Positions 19,542 to 28,749 of a DNA stretch of 64,000 nucleotides are shown piece after piece. Below the pieces are notes generated by a model that had not been told where the DNA came from, ran no database searches, and saw only the letters and a list, made by a program, of their open reading frames with translations. This stretch comes from Porticoccus sp038143955 (lineage in GTDB: Bacteria > Pseudomonadota > Gammaproteobacteria > Pseudomonadales > Porticoccaceae), in contig JAYQMT010000005.1 in the NCBI GenBank assembly GCA_038143955.1, forward strand, positions 1,253,278 through 1,317,277. Reading direction: 5' to 3'. Position numbers and translations under genes: made by a program. Numbering within the stretch: position 1 is the first letter of the stretch; each line of letters begins with the position of its first letter.

Positions 19542-19676
19542 CTAGGATGCAAGGCTTTTACGACCTTTGGCCCGTCGACGATTTATAACCGCCCTTCCTG
19601 CTTTTGTAGCCATTCGTGAACGAAATCCATGGGTTCTTTTTTGTTTAAGTACGCTAGGTTGAAATGTTCTTTTCAT
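19542..19676 (-). CDS. rpmH: 50S ribosomal protein L34
   Basis: Very short, highly basic large-subunit ribosomal protein; 44 residues, too short for a typical open-frame cutoff. It begins MKRTFQPSVLKQKRTHGF and ends RRRAKGRKSLAS, close to E. coli L34 throughout. The stop is TAG, showing that TAG acts as a stop codon in this genome. It is the first gene of the leftward operon; mnmG is divergent on its upstream side. Confidence 0.97.
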   Translation of the reverse strand: MKRTFQPSVLKQKRTHGFRSRMATKAGRAVINRRRAKGRKSLAS

Positions 19677-20161
19677 TAGAGGCTTCCATTTACTGAATAG
19701 TATGTTTCATTAAGGCGTTGGATTTTAATGAAAAATCTTCTTTAGATCAATGAAAGAATTTGCTTTTTCAAGCTACGGTTTTGTTTGTGTTGTTTTAACT
19801 CTTTTTGCTTGTGAGTAAAATTGTAAAAAAGCCATAAAAACTTATGGATAAATAGTGGGTTGTTTTGTGAATAAATCTGATTTTTTATTTTCTGTTGATA
19901 ACATGTCGTTTTATTCACAATTTGCGCATGGCTATAATACACTTTTTGCCCAACTTACAAAGAGGATCTAACTACCAATAAATATCTGATAAAACTACCT
20001 TTTTTGAGTTTTTCACAAAAAAGAGCTTCATTAATAGTAACAACATCAATAATATATACATATATATACCTATATATAATATGTTAATTAAGTTTGAATT
20101 GGCAGTTAATCCTTATGATCTTATAATGACCTCATTGAAAATAATTTTAGACCCCTTGTTT
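19677..20161. other. probable oriC: DnaA boxes and AT-rich tract between rpmH and mnmG (origin candidate B)
   Basis: Gene-free 485-base gap between divergent rpmH and mnmG. Exact DnaA boxes: TTATTCACA on the minus strand at 19866-19874 and on the plus strand at 19911-19919, facing each other. One-mismatch boxes: minus strand 19810-19818 and plus strand TTTTTCACA at 20009-20017. A purely alternating T/A-rich tract at 20051-20083 could be the unwinding element. Every gene from 9309 to here runs leftward and every gene from here to 39202 runs rightward, so bidirectional replication from this point would be co-directional with transcription on both sides. E. coli oriC also abuts mnmG. The block also must hold the rpmH and mnmG promoters. 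Confidence 0.65.
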
Positions 20162-22041
20162 ATGAAACATAGCGAAGAATTTGATGTAATTGTAATCGGT
20201 GGTGGACATGCTGGAACAGAAGCATGTTTGGCCTCTGCGCGCATGGGCAGGAAAACATTATTACTAACACATAACATTGAAACGTTGGGTCAAATGTCAT
20301 GTAACCCGGCCATAGGTGGCATAGGAAAAAGCCATTTAGTTAAAGAGATTGATGCTCTAGATGGATTAATGGCTAAAGCAACTGATCAAAGCGGCATACA
20401 ATTTAGGGTTTTGAACGAAAGAAAAGGGCCTGCAGTTCGAGCTACAAGAGCACAAGCAGATAGAGCCTTGTATAGATCAACAGTAAGACACGCTCTAGAA
20501 AATCAACCAAACTTAATGATATTTCAACAAGCGGCTAATGACTTAATTCTCGACGCTGAGCGTGTCTCGGGTGTCATAACAGATATGGGTTTAAGTTTTT
20601 ATGGTAAGACGGTTGTTTTAACTACCGGTACATTTTTGGGTGGTAAGATTCACATTGGTTTAGAAAGCGAATCAGGTGGAAGAGCTGGAGACCCCCCTTC
20701 AATAAAACTCGCAAAAAGATTACGAGACCTGCCTTTTAAGGTTAATAGGTTGAAAACCGGAACACCTCCACGACTCGATGCTAGATCAATAAATTTTAGC
20801 GGCTTGTTAGCCCAATGGGGGGATAAGCCAGAACCAACAATGTCTTACTTGGGGCACAGTAACCAGCACCCAAAACAAGTTTGTTGCTACATAACTCACA
20901 CAAATATAAACACACATGAAATTATAAAAAAAGGATCTAAGCGGTCACCAATATACTCCGGTATCATAGAAGGAGTTGGCCCAAGATATTGCCCCTCCAT
21001 AGAAGATAAGGTTATTAGTTTTGCTGATAAAAATTCACACCAAATTTTTATAGAACCAGAAGGCCTCACGACAAACGAGATTTACCCAAACGGTATATCA
21101 ACAAGTCTTCCGTTTGATGTTCAAGTAGAGCTGGTGAGGTCAATCAAAGGCTTTGAAAGAGCACATATTACAAGACCGGGCTATGCAATTGAATATGATT
21201 TTTTGAACCCACAAGATTTAAAAGGGTCCCTAGAAACTAAGCATATCAGCGGTTTATTTCTTGCAGGACAAATAAATGGGACCACCGGTTACGAGGAAGC
21301 TGGTGCACAGGGGTTATTGGCTGGATCTAACGCTGCCTTGTTATCTCAAGATAAAGAATCATGGTCGGTTGGTCGTGATGAGGGTTACATTGGCGTTTTG
21401 GTGGACGACCTGATCACCATGGGAACAACTGAGCCTTATAGAATGTTCACTAGTAGAGCGGAGTATCGTTTGTTGTTAAGGCAAGACAACGCCGATTTAC
21501 GTTTGACAGAAAAAGGTAGAAGCATAGGTTTGGTTGGTGATGAGAGGTGGGAAGCTTTTTGCGAAAAAAGAGAAGCCATAGAGCTAGAAAAACAGAGATT
21601 AAAGAGCAACTGGATCCAAGTTGATTCAGCGCTAGCTAGCGAAATAAATGACAAATTTGATACCCCTTAACCCATGAGTACAATATGTTAGATCTACTAA
21701 AAAGGCCTGAGTTGAGGTATCACAACTTAGTAAAACCAAATGACCCAATGAGCGCCCCACAAGATGTTGCTGAGCAAATAGAAATTCAAGCTAAATATTC
21801 TGGATATATTGATCGGCAAAAACAGGATATTGAAAAACTTCACAGGCAAGAAGATACTAAGATTCCAAAAAGCCTTAAACTTGATCAAATCCAAGGCCTT
21901 TCAAACGAAGTAAAACAAAAACTTTTAGATGTTAGACCAGAAACCCTAGCACAAGCTTCACGTATTCCTGGGATAACACCAGCAGCGATTTCTATACTGC
22001 TTATTTACTTAAAAAAACATTCAGAAAAAAAGACAGCATAA
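20162..22041 (+). CDS. mnmG: tRNA uridine-5-carboxymethylaminomethyl synthase MnmG (GidA) (frameshifted)
   Basis: FAD protein partnering MnmE in wobble-uridine modification. The start at 20162 gives MKHSEEFDVIVIGGGHAGTEA with the dinucleotide-binding GxGxxG at once; upstream in-frame ATGs would only add a non-conserved extension. Further signatures: CNPAIGGIGKSHLVKEIDALDG, LKTGTPPRLD and TSRAEYRLLLRQDNADLRLT. The frame breaks at the C4 run at about 21663-21666; adding one C joins KFDTP to LTHEYNMLDLLKRPEL, giving about 626 residues as expected, with the C-terminal MnmE-interacting helices intact. rsmG follows after two bases. Confidence 0.95.
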
Positions 22042-22043
22042 AA

Positions 22044-22677
22044 ATGATAGAAACACTGCAACAAATGCTCGAAGATGGTATTGAAAAACTAGGCTTAAAA
22101 ATTACAGCCCTACAAGTTTCGCAGCTGCTATTTTATATAGAAATATTAGATAAATGGAATGGTGCGTACAACCTAACTTCCGTCCGTAGCAAAGATCGAA
22201 TGGTAGCGATTCATATTTTAGATAGCCTTAGCATAGCTCCATTTGTTGAAGGAAAAAGCTTATTAGATGCAGGCACCGGTGCAGGTTTACCTGGGATTCC
22301 CTTAGCAATACTTTACCCCGATCGACACTTCACATTGTTAGATTCAAACGGAAAAAAAATAAGATTTATATTTCAAGTGAAAAAAAAGTTAAGCCTTAAA
22401 AATCTGACAGAGGTTCAATGTCGTCTAGAAGATTACAAACCAAAAGTTCTCTTTGATGCCATCACCAGTAGAGCGTTATCTTCTCTGCGTGATATGACAC
22501 AAAAAACCAAATCATCTTTTGAAAAAAGAGGGAAGGTTTTACGCAATGAAGGGTTATCTTCCCCGACAAGAGTTGAGTATGTTAACAAAACATTATAAGG
22601 TCATTAATTCACATAAATTATTAGTGCCAGGCATAGAAAGCGATCGACACCTTATCGAGATAGGTTCTCACAACTAA
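22044..22677 (+). CDS. rsmG: 16S rRNA (guanine527-N7)-methyltransferase RsmG (GidB) (frameshifted)
   Basis: S-adenosylmethionine-dependent methyltransferase of 16S rRNA G527. The SAM motif is LLDAGTGAGLPGIPLAI near residue 73; YNLTSVRSKD and ITSRALSSLRDM are also family motifs. The frame is lost in the T4 run at 22537-22540: removing one T turns the aberrant tail into GKVYAMKGYLPRQELSML and on to VPGIESDRHLIEI, aligning with the E. coli C-terminus, and the corrected stop is at 22675-22677 (about 210 residues). Confidence 0.92.
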
Positions 22678-22696
22678 AACCCCCTGAGGAAGTTTT

Positions 22697-23473
22697 GTGG
22701 CCAAAATATTCACTGTTGCTAATCAAAAAGGCGGGGTAGGAAAAACTACAACCAGTATAAATTTAGCCGCCTCTTTAGCTAGCTATAAAAAACGTATTCT
22801 TTTGGTTGACATGGATCCCCAAGGAAACGCCACTATGGGTAGTGGCATCGATAAATTGAATCTTAAAAATTCTGTACTTGACGTGTTGACTGGAGATATC
22901 GATATATCAGACTCCATTAGGACAAGTCAGGCCGGAGGTTATGATTTGCTCCCATCAAATGGCGACCTTACAGCAGCAGAGGTTGAATTATTAGGGTTTA
23001 AAAATAAAGAAAGCCGACTAAGACACGCACTAATAAGTGTAAAAGATGATTATGATTTTATAATAATTGACTGCCCCCCTTCACTAAGTATGCTTACCAT
23101 AAATTCATTGGTTTCTTGCGATGGTGTAATTGTTCCAATGCAGTGCGAGTATTTCGCTCTCGAAGGGTTGTCCGATTTAATTGGAACTATAGGTAAAATT
23201 AGTCAACGACTTAATCCTAAATTAAAATTGGAAGGAATAGTAAGGACAATGTTCGATCCAAGAAACACACTTTCTAATGAAGTAACAGCCCAGCTAACAA
23301 AACATTTCGAAAGGGTAATGTATCAGATCGCAATACCACGTAATGTTCGCCTTGCCGAGGCACCTAGCCATGGTTTACCAGGGCTCGTTTACGATAAAAA
23401 ATCAAAAGGTGCATTAGCATACCTTGGTCTGGCTGGTGAAATTCTCAGACGAGAACGAGAGCCCACTAACTAA
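22697..23473 (+). CDS. parA: chromosome partitioning ATPase ParA (Soj)
   Basis: Deviant Walker-A ATPase that segregates ParB-parS complexes. 258 residues with KGGVGKTTTSINLAASLA at about residue 10, DMDPQGNATMGSG, and IIDCPPSLSMLTINSL. There is no N-terminal helix-turn-helix, so it is of the chromosomal (type Ib-like) class. The start codon is GTG with TGAGGA upstream. It is followed 14 bases later by parB. Confidence 0.96.
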   Translation: MAKIFTVANQKGGVGKTTTSINLAASLASYKKRILLVDMDPQGNATMGSGIDKLNLKNSVLDVLTGDIDISDSIRTSQAGGYDLLPSNGDLTAAEVELLGFKNKESRLRHALISVKDDYDFIIIDCPPSLSMLTINSLVSCDGVIVPMQCEYFALEGLSDLIGTIGKISQRLNPKLKLEGIVRTMFDPRNTLSNEVTAQLTKHFERVMYQIAIPRNVRLAEAPSHGLPGLVYDKKSKGALAYLGLAGEILRREREPTN

Positions 23474-23487
23474 AAATAGGTATAAAA

Positions 23488-24363
23488 ATGGTAAAGAGAA
23501 AAGGATTAGGGAGAGGACTGGACGCTCTATTAGATGCTGGACAGAAGGATGCGTCCAATGCAAAGCTAAACAAAAACCAAGCCAATGAAGGACTACTAGT
23601 TAACTTGCCAGTTGAGTTTTTAACAAAAGGAGAATATCAACCGCGACGAGATATGTCGCCGGAAGCCCTAGATGAATTAGCTGAATCAATTAAATTACAT
23701 GGTGTTATGCAACCTATTGTCGTTAGGAAAATAGAACATGAAAAGTATGAAATAATCGCTGGGGAGAGAAGGTGGCGCGCAGCACAACTGGCAGGTTTAG
23801 ACGTAGTTCCGGCACTTGAAAAAAATGTTTCTGATAACGCTGCACTGGCAATGTCTTTGATTGAAAACATACAGCGTGAAGACCTTACCGCTGTTGAGGA
23901 GGCTCAGGCATTAAGGCGACTTCAAGAAGAGTTTAACTTAACACAACAGGAGGTAGCTGATGCAGTTAGTAAGTCTCGAAGCACTGTAACTAATCTAATC
24001 CGCCTTATGTCTCTAGAAAAAGAAGTTCAAAAATTACTAGAGCATGGTGACCTGGAAATGGGACATGCGAGAGCCCTGTTGGCCCTTGATGGAAGCATGC
24101 AGCTTAATGCAGCCAGAATTGCTGTTTCAAAAAGCATGAGCGTAAGGCAAATTGAAGCATATATTAGATTTTTGCTGCAAGAAAAAAAGCCCACCGATTT
24201 AAAAAAACAATCTATTCCCGACATCAAAATCCTTGAAGACCAACTCTCAAACACCCTTGGAGCGCCAGTAGCTCTTCAACACAATGCTAGTGGAAAAGGT
24301 CGTCTCATATTAAAATATAACAGCTTAGAAGAGCTGGATGGCATCTTGGAGCACATAAAATAA
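23488..24363 (+). CDS. parB: chromosome partitioning protein ParB (Spo0J)
   Basis: CTP-dependent clamp that loads at parS and spreads. 291 residues: N-terminal KRKGLGRGLDALL (ParA-stimulating tail), CTP-binding motifs QPRRDMSPEALDELAESI and AGERRWRAAQLAG, the ENIQRE motif, a helix-turn-helix around TQQEVADAVSKSRSTVTNLIR, and a C-terminal dimerisation domain. Its likely targets, two exact parS sites, are in recF at 11771 and 12403. Confidence 0.96.
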   Translation: MVKRKGLGRGLDALLDAGQKDASNAKLNKNQANEGLLVNLPVEFLTKGEYQPRRDMSPEALDELAESIKLHGVMQPIVVRKIEHEKYEIIAGERRWRAAQLAGLDVVPALEKNVSDNAALAMSLIENIQREDLTAVEEAQALRRLQEEFNLTQQEVADAVSKSRSTVTNLIRLMSLEKEVQKLLEHGDLEMGHARALLALDGSMQLNAARIAVSKSMSVRQIEAYIRFLLQEKKPTDLKKQSIPDIKILEDQLSNTLGAPVALQHNASGKGRLILKYNSLEELDGILEHIK

Positions 24364-24449
24364 TTGTACTCAAATCTAATACTTATTATAAAAACGACCG
24401 TCGCACGATAAATTTACAGCTAATTTGGTGATATTACATCAAAGATATC

Positions 24450-24478
24450 TTGAATCTGTTGCTCGTACTACCTATAAT
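24450..24478 (+). promoter_or_regulatory. sigma-70 promoter of the atp operon
   Basis: TTGAAT (24450-24455), 17-base spacer, exact TATAAT (24473-24478), 50 bases before the atpI start and after the end of parB. Nothing else in the 164-base gap looks as promoter-like. Confidence 0.7.
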
Positions 24479-24527
24479 TGCGGGCATTTCAAAAGTAAGG
24501 TACCGACAAAGAAAACACTGGTGATGC

Positions 24528-24911
24528 ATGAAGACTACGATTAAAGCACCACCAGTTAGGCAAATAGCAAAAACTCAAACATTGATTTTGCTTGTTGCAG
24601 TTGTAATATTAGTGCCACTAGATATAACAATTTCTTTTTCAGTATTGATTGGCGGGATGATACAAATAGTGCCACAAGCCTATTTTTCTTCATTAGCTTT
24701 TCGATACACATAGGCACAACAAGCTCCAAAAATAGTAAGGGCTATACAAAAAGGAGCATCTGGAAAACTATTAATAACCGCAGTATTATTTGGGTTATCT
24801 TTTTATTTTCTTGATGCGCTAGATGCGCGAGTTTTGTTTCTCGCATATTGTATTATGATAATTGTTCAATGGTTTTGTGCTGCCAAGGCAGTGAATGAAC
24901 ATATAAATTAA
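24528..24911 (+). CDS. atpI: ATP synthase subunit I (in-frame TAG stop)
   Basis: Small membrane protein encoded first in atp operons, assisting c-ring assembly. Reading from ATG 24528 gives two hydrophobic segments and GGMIQIVPQAYFSSLAFRYT, then a TAG at 24711-24713, then in the same frame AQQAPKIVRAIQKGASGKL and two more hydrophobic segments to TAA at 24909-24911. Family members read straight through this place (FRYxGAxxAPxIVR), so one base substitution has made a stop, or the base is an error. The full frame is 127 codons, the usual AtpI size. Unlike the other breaks in the window this is not a frameshift. Confidence 0.8.
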
Positions 24912-24934
24912 TTTAGCTGGTTTTCGGGATAACG

Positions 24935-25798
24935 ATGGCAGGCGATACAGAACTTACATCAACAAGCTACATTCAACATCATTTGACCAATTTAACTTTT
25001 GGTCAAACAGAAAATGGGTGGGGTTTTGCTCAAAGTGGTCAAGAAGCAGCACAAATGGGTTTCATGTCGGTTAATGTAGATAGCTTAGGTTGGTCTATAG
25101 GGCTCGGTTTAATTTTTGCATTTATATTTAGGTATGCCGCAAATCGTGCAACAAATGGTGTTCCCATTGGTTTTCAAAATTTTATAGAGATGATGATTGA
25201 GTTTGTGGACGGTACAGTTAAAGATAGCTTTCATGGACACAATCCTTGGATAGCACCGATAGCCTTGACCATTTTTGTCTGGGTTTTTCTCATGAATTTA
25301 ATGGATTTGATTCCCGTTGATTTTATCCCATATTTGTTTGAGATGAGCGGTGTTCCGTTTCAAAAAATAGTTCCATCAACTGATCCTAATATTACACTAG
25401 GCATGGCTTTAGCAGTGTTTAGTATGATTCTTTACTACAGTTTGAAAATAAAGGGTATTACTGGCTTCATGGGTGAATTGACACTTCAGCCTTTTTCGGC
25501 AAAAAATTCAGTCATCCAAGCCATCTTTATACCAATTAATCTTGCCCTTGAATTGGTTGGTTTATTAGCGAAACCTTTTTCATTAGGATTAAGGCTTTTT
25601 GGAAACATGTATGCGGGAGAGATGATTTTTATTTTAATTGCCATTATGTATATGAGTGGCAGTATAGTATTAGGCGCTTTCGGAGGAGCATTGCAGCTTG
25701 GTTGGGCAATTTTTCATATTTTAATTATTACTTTACAAGCGTTTATTTTTATGGTGTTAACCGTTGTATACCTTGGTATGGCACACGAGAATCACTAA
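24935..25798 (+). CDS. atpB: ATP synthase F0 subunit a
   Basis: Stator half-channel subunit for protons. 287 residues with five or six membrane segments. The essential arginine lies in LLAKPFSLGLRLFGNMYAGEMIF near residue 215; other family motifs are NLMDLIPVDFIPYLF and LQAFIFMVLTVVYLGMA at the C-terminus. Second gene of the atpIBEFHAGDC operon, preceded by the atpI stop at 24911. Confidence 0.97.
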   Translation: MAGDTELTSTSYIQHHLTNLTFGQTENGWGFAQSGQEAAQMGFMSVNVDSLGWSIGLGLIFAFIFRYAANRATNGVPIGFQNFIEMMIEFVDGTVKDSFHGHNPWIAPIALTIFVWVFLMNLMDLIPVDFIPYLFEMSGVPFQKIVPSTDPNITLGMALAVFSMILYYSLKIKGITGFMGELTLQPFSAKNSVIQAIFIPINLALELVGLLAKPFSLGLRLFGNMYAGEMIFILIAIMYMSGSIVLGAFGGALQLGWAIFHILIITLQAFIFMVLTVVYLGMAHENH

Positions 25799-25833
25799 TT
25801 ATTTCAACTAACTTTAGTCATTAGGAGAACAAG

Positions 25834-26073
25834 ATGGGACTTATCATGATCGCAGCTGCAGTTATGGTTGGCTTTGGCGCTTTAGGAGCGGCAGTAGGCA
25901 TGGGTTTATTAGGTGGAAAATTGCTTGAAGGAACGGCTCGTCAGCCGGAATTGGGGCCAATGCTTCAAGGAAAAATGTTTTTATTGGCGGGTTTAATTGA
26001 TGCGATCCCAATGATTGGTGTTGGTATCGGTATGTATCTAATTTTTGCGGTTGCACCAGGCGTAGCAGGCTAA
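25834..26073 (+). CDS. atpE: ATP synthase F0 subunit c
   Basis: Proteolipid forming the rotor ring. 79 residues: two membrane helices joined by the polar loop GTARQPELGP. The ion-carrying carboxylate is an aspartate in AGLIDAIPMIGVGIGMYLIF (about residue 56), and there is no sodium-type Q/ES signature, so proton coupling is expected. A GGAG ribosome site precedes the start; a strong initiation site fits the high stoichiometry of this subunit. Confidence 0.97.
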   Translation: MGLIMIAAAVMVGFGALGAAVGMGLLGGKLLEGTARQPELGPMLQGKMFLLAGLIDAIPMIGVGIGMYLIFAVAPGVAG

Positions 26074-26122
26074 TTTTGATATACATATCTCTTACAGATC
26101 ACAAAAAAAACGAGGTGTTGGT

Positions 26123-26591
26123 GTGAATATAAACCTAACCCTAATCGGACAGTCGATTTCTTTTTTTTTTCATCTGGTTTTGCAAGAAATTTGTATGGAC
26201 GGCTTTAATTAGCTCTATGGAAGAAAGACAGAAAAAAATAGCAGATGGCCTAGATGCCGCAGATAAAGCATCCCGAGATCTAGAGGCTGCTAAAGAGAAA
26301 GCATCAGAAAAACTTAAAGATGCTAAAAAAGAAGCCTCAGCAATCATAGAGCAAGCTAATAAGCGGGCAAGTCAAATTGTTGATGAGGCGAAAGATCAAG
26401 CCAAAACCGAAGCTGAGAGAGTTAAGGCTGGGGCAAAAGCTGAAATCGATATGGAAGTAAATAGGGCCAAAGAAGAGTTGCGCAGCAAGGTTGCAATTTT
26501 AGCTTTAGCGGGCGCAGAAAAAATATTGCAAGCCAATATTGACGAGAAAACAAACGCGGCTTTAGTCAATGACTTGGCATCACAACTTTAA
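26123..26591 (+). CDS. atpF: ATP synthase F0 subunit b (frameshifted)
   Basis: Peripheral stalk subunit: one N-terminal membrane helix and a long charged coiled coil. The start is GTG at 26123 behind CGAGG, giving MNINLTLIGQSISF; then a T10 run at 26161-26170 breaks the frame, after which IWFCKKFVWTALISSMEERQKKIADGL and the alanine- and lysine-rich coil follow. Adding two bases to the run gives 156 residues, exactly the E. coli length, and matches its residue spacing in the membrane helix (removing one base would make it one residue short). An undercounted homopolymer is the simplest cause. Confidence 0.93.
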
Positions 26592-26603
26592 TAAGGATCT
26601 GAC

Positions 26604-27140
26604 ATGGCAGAATTGAGCACCTTAGCTCGGCCTTATGCAAAAGCAGCTTTTGAATATGCTGTCGCAGGTAAAAATCTTAAAGGCTGGTCAAATAGCCTAA
26701 AGATTTTAGTTGCTGTTTGTCAGAATGAAAGAGTGTTAAATTTGCTTAGTTCGCCCAGCTCTACCTCGGCACAGCAAGCAAAGTTAATGACCGAAATATG
26801 TGATGATGAAATAAACGAAGAAACAAAAGGATTCGTATCAGTCTTGGCAGAGAACAAAAGACTTAAGTTATTACCACATATTTTAAAGCAGTTTGAGGCG
26901 CTAAAAGATAATAGAGAGAAAACCATAGATGTAGATGTGGTTTCCGCTATTAAACTTAGCGATAAACAAAAAAATACGCTGGCAAGTGCACTTAGCGCAA
27001 AGCTTGAAAGAGAAGTCAATATGCAAGTATCTGTCGATACGAACCTTATTGGTGGAGCAGTTATTCGAGCAGGAGACACTGTTATAGATGGCTCAATTTG
27101 CGGTAGATTGACAACACTTGCCCAAGTATTACATTCCTAG
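26604..27140 (+). CDS. atpH: ATP synthase F1 subunit delta
   Basis: Links the top of F1 to the peripheral stalk. 178 residues. It opens ELSTLARPYAKAAFEYAV, the standard N-terminal domain, and ends with the family signature VDTNLIGGAVIRAGDTVIDGSICGRLTTLAQVL. Twelve bases after atpF; complete. Confidence 0.96.
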   Translation: MAELSTLARPYAKAAFEYAVAGKNLKGWSNSLKILVAVCQNERVLNLLSSPSSTSAQQAKLMTEICDDEINEETKGFVSVLAENKRLKLLPHILKQFEALKDNREKTIDVDVVSAIKLSDKQKNTLASALSAKLEREVNMQVSVDTNLIGGAVIRAGDTVIDGSICGRLTTLAQVLHS

Positions 27141-27158
27141 GATCGAGGAACTGAAAAA

Positions 27159-28703
27159 ATGCAGCAATTGAATCCATCTGAAATAAGCGAAATAATCAAG
27201 CAACGTATAGACAGTCTTGAAGTTTCATCTGAAGCACGTAATGAAGGCACAATCGTCTCTGTATCAGACGGCATCATTCGTATACACGGTTTAGCAGACG
27301 TAATGTATGGTGAGATGATCGAATTTGATGGCGGTATATACGGAATGGCCCTTAACCTAGAGCGCGACTCTGTGGGTGCGATCATTCTTGGTGACTACCA
27401 GTCTCTGGCAGAAGGCCAAAAAGCTAGATGCACCGGCCGAATTCTCGAGGTGCCGGTAGGACCAGAGTTAGAGGGGCGAGTAGTTGACGCTCTAGGTAAC
27501 CCAATCGACGGAAAAGGACCGATAAAAGCCAAGCTTACAGATGCACTCGAAAAGGTCGCTCCTGGGGTTATTGCCCGACAGTCTGTTGATCAGCCGGTTC
27601 AAATTGGCCTAAAGGCAATTGATGCAATGGTTCCCATTGGTCGCGGCCAGCGAGAATTGATTATTGGCGATAGACAGATTGGCAAAACTGCAATAGCAGT
27701 TGATGCGATCATCAACCAAAAAAATTCTGGCATTAAATGTATTTATGTAGCCATTGGTCAAAAGGCCTCTTCAATTGCTGCTGTTGTGAGAAAACTAGAA
27801 GAACATGGCGCAATGGATCATACAATTGTGGTCGCAGCCACAGCGTCTGATCCAGCAGCTATGCAATATTTGGCTCCATTTGGTGGTTGTACAATGGGTG
27901 AGTACTACCGTGATAGAGGCGAAGATGCCTTAATTATTTACGATGACCTGACAAAACAAGCAATTGCATATAGACAAATATCACTTTTGCTGAGGCGACC
28001 TCCGGGGAGAGAAGCATATCCTGGTGATGTATTTTATCTTCACTCTCGTTTGCTTGAGCGAGCTGCCCGCGTAAATGCAGAATATGTTGAAAATTTTACT
28101 AAAGGAAAAGTCAAAGGAAAAACCGGCTCTTTAACCGCTTTGCCAGTTATTGAAACACAAGCTGGAGATGTTTCTGCTTTTGTACCCACTAACGTTATTT
28201 CTATTACTGACGGTCAAATATTCCTTGAGGCAGCAATGTTTAATGCCGGCATAAGGCCAGCGATGAACGCCGGTGTTTCTGTTTCTAGAGTAGGTGGAGC
28301 TGCTCAAACAAAAATCGTGAAAAAACTATCAGGCGGTATTCGTACAGCTCTGGCTCAATATAGAGAGCTAGCAGCATTCTCACAATTTGCATCTGACCTT
28401 GATGACGCTACTAAAGCGCAACTAGATCATGGTGAGCGCGTCACAGAACTCATGAAACAAAAACAGTATGCCCCACTAGGTGTTGCTGAAATGGGTTTAA
28501 TGATTTATGCAGCTGATAATGATTATCTTAACGAGATACCCGTAAACAAAATTGGAGATTTTGAAGCAGCGCTTCTATCTTACTTCAAGGCTGAGCACGG
28601 CGATCTTCTCGATCAGATTAATAAATCGGGTGACTGGAACGATGATATTCAGGCAAGCTTTGAAGCGGCACTTAAGAAATTTTCTAGTACGCAAACTTGG
28701 TGA
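27159..28703 (+). CDS. atpA: ATP synthase F1 subunit alpha
   Basis: Non-catalytic nucleotide-binding subunit. 514 residues (E. coli 513). It opens MQQLNPSEISEIIKQRI; the P-loop is GDRQIGKTAIAVDAIINQK near residue 169; PGREAYPGDVFYLHSRLLERAA and the subunit signature PAMNAGVSVSRVGGAAQ follow. Complete, with a 46-base gap to atpG. Confidence 0.98.
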   Translation: MQQLNPSEISEIIKQRIDSLEVSSEARNEGTIVSVSDGIIRIHGLADVMYGEMIEFDGGIYGMALNLERDSVGAIILGDYQSLAEGQKARCTGRILEVPVGPELEGRVVDALGNPIDGKGPIKAKLTDALEKVAPGVIARQSVDQPVQIGLKAIDAMVPIGRGQRELIIGDRQIGKTAIAVDAIINQKNSGIKCIYVAIGQKASSIAAVVRKLEEHGAMDHTIVVAATASDPAAMQYLAPFGGCTMGEYYRDRGEDALIIYDDLTKQAIAYRQISLLLRRPPGREAYPGDVFYLHSRLLERAARVNAEYVENFTKGKVKGKTGSLTALPVIETQAGDVSAFVPTNVISITDGQIFLEAAMFNAGIRPAMNAGVSVSRVGGAAQTKIVKKLSGGIRTALAQYRELAAFSQFASDLDDATKAQLDHGERVTELMKQKQYAPLGVAEMGLMIYAADNDYLNEIPVNKIGDFEAALLSYFKAEHGDLLDQINKSGDWNDDIQASFEAALKKFSSTQTW

Positions 28704-28749
28704 TTCTGGATTAAGATAAAATAAAATTGTTTTAAATTAAGGCGCAAAA

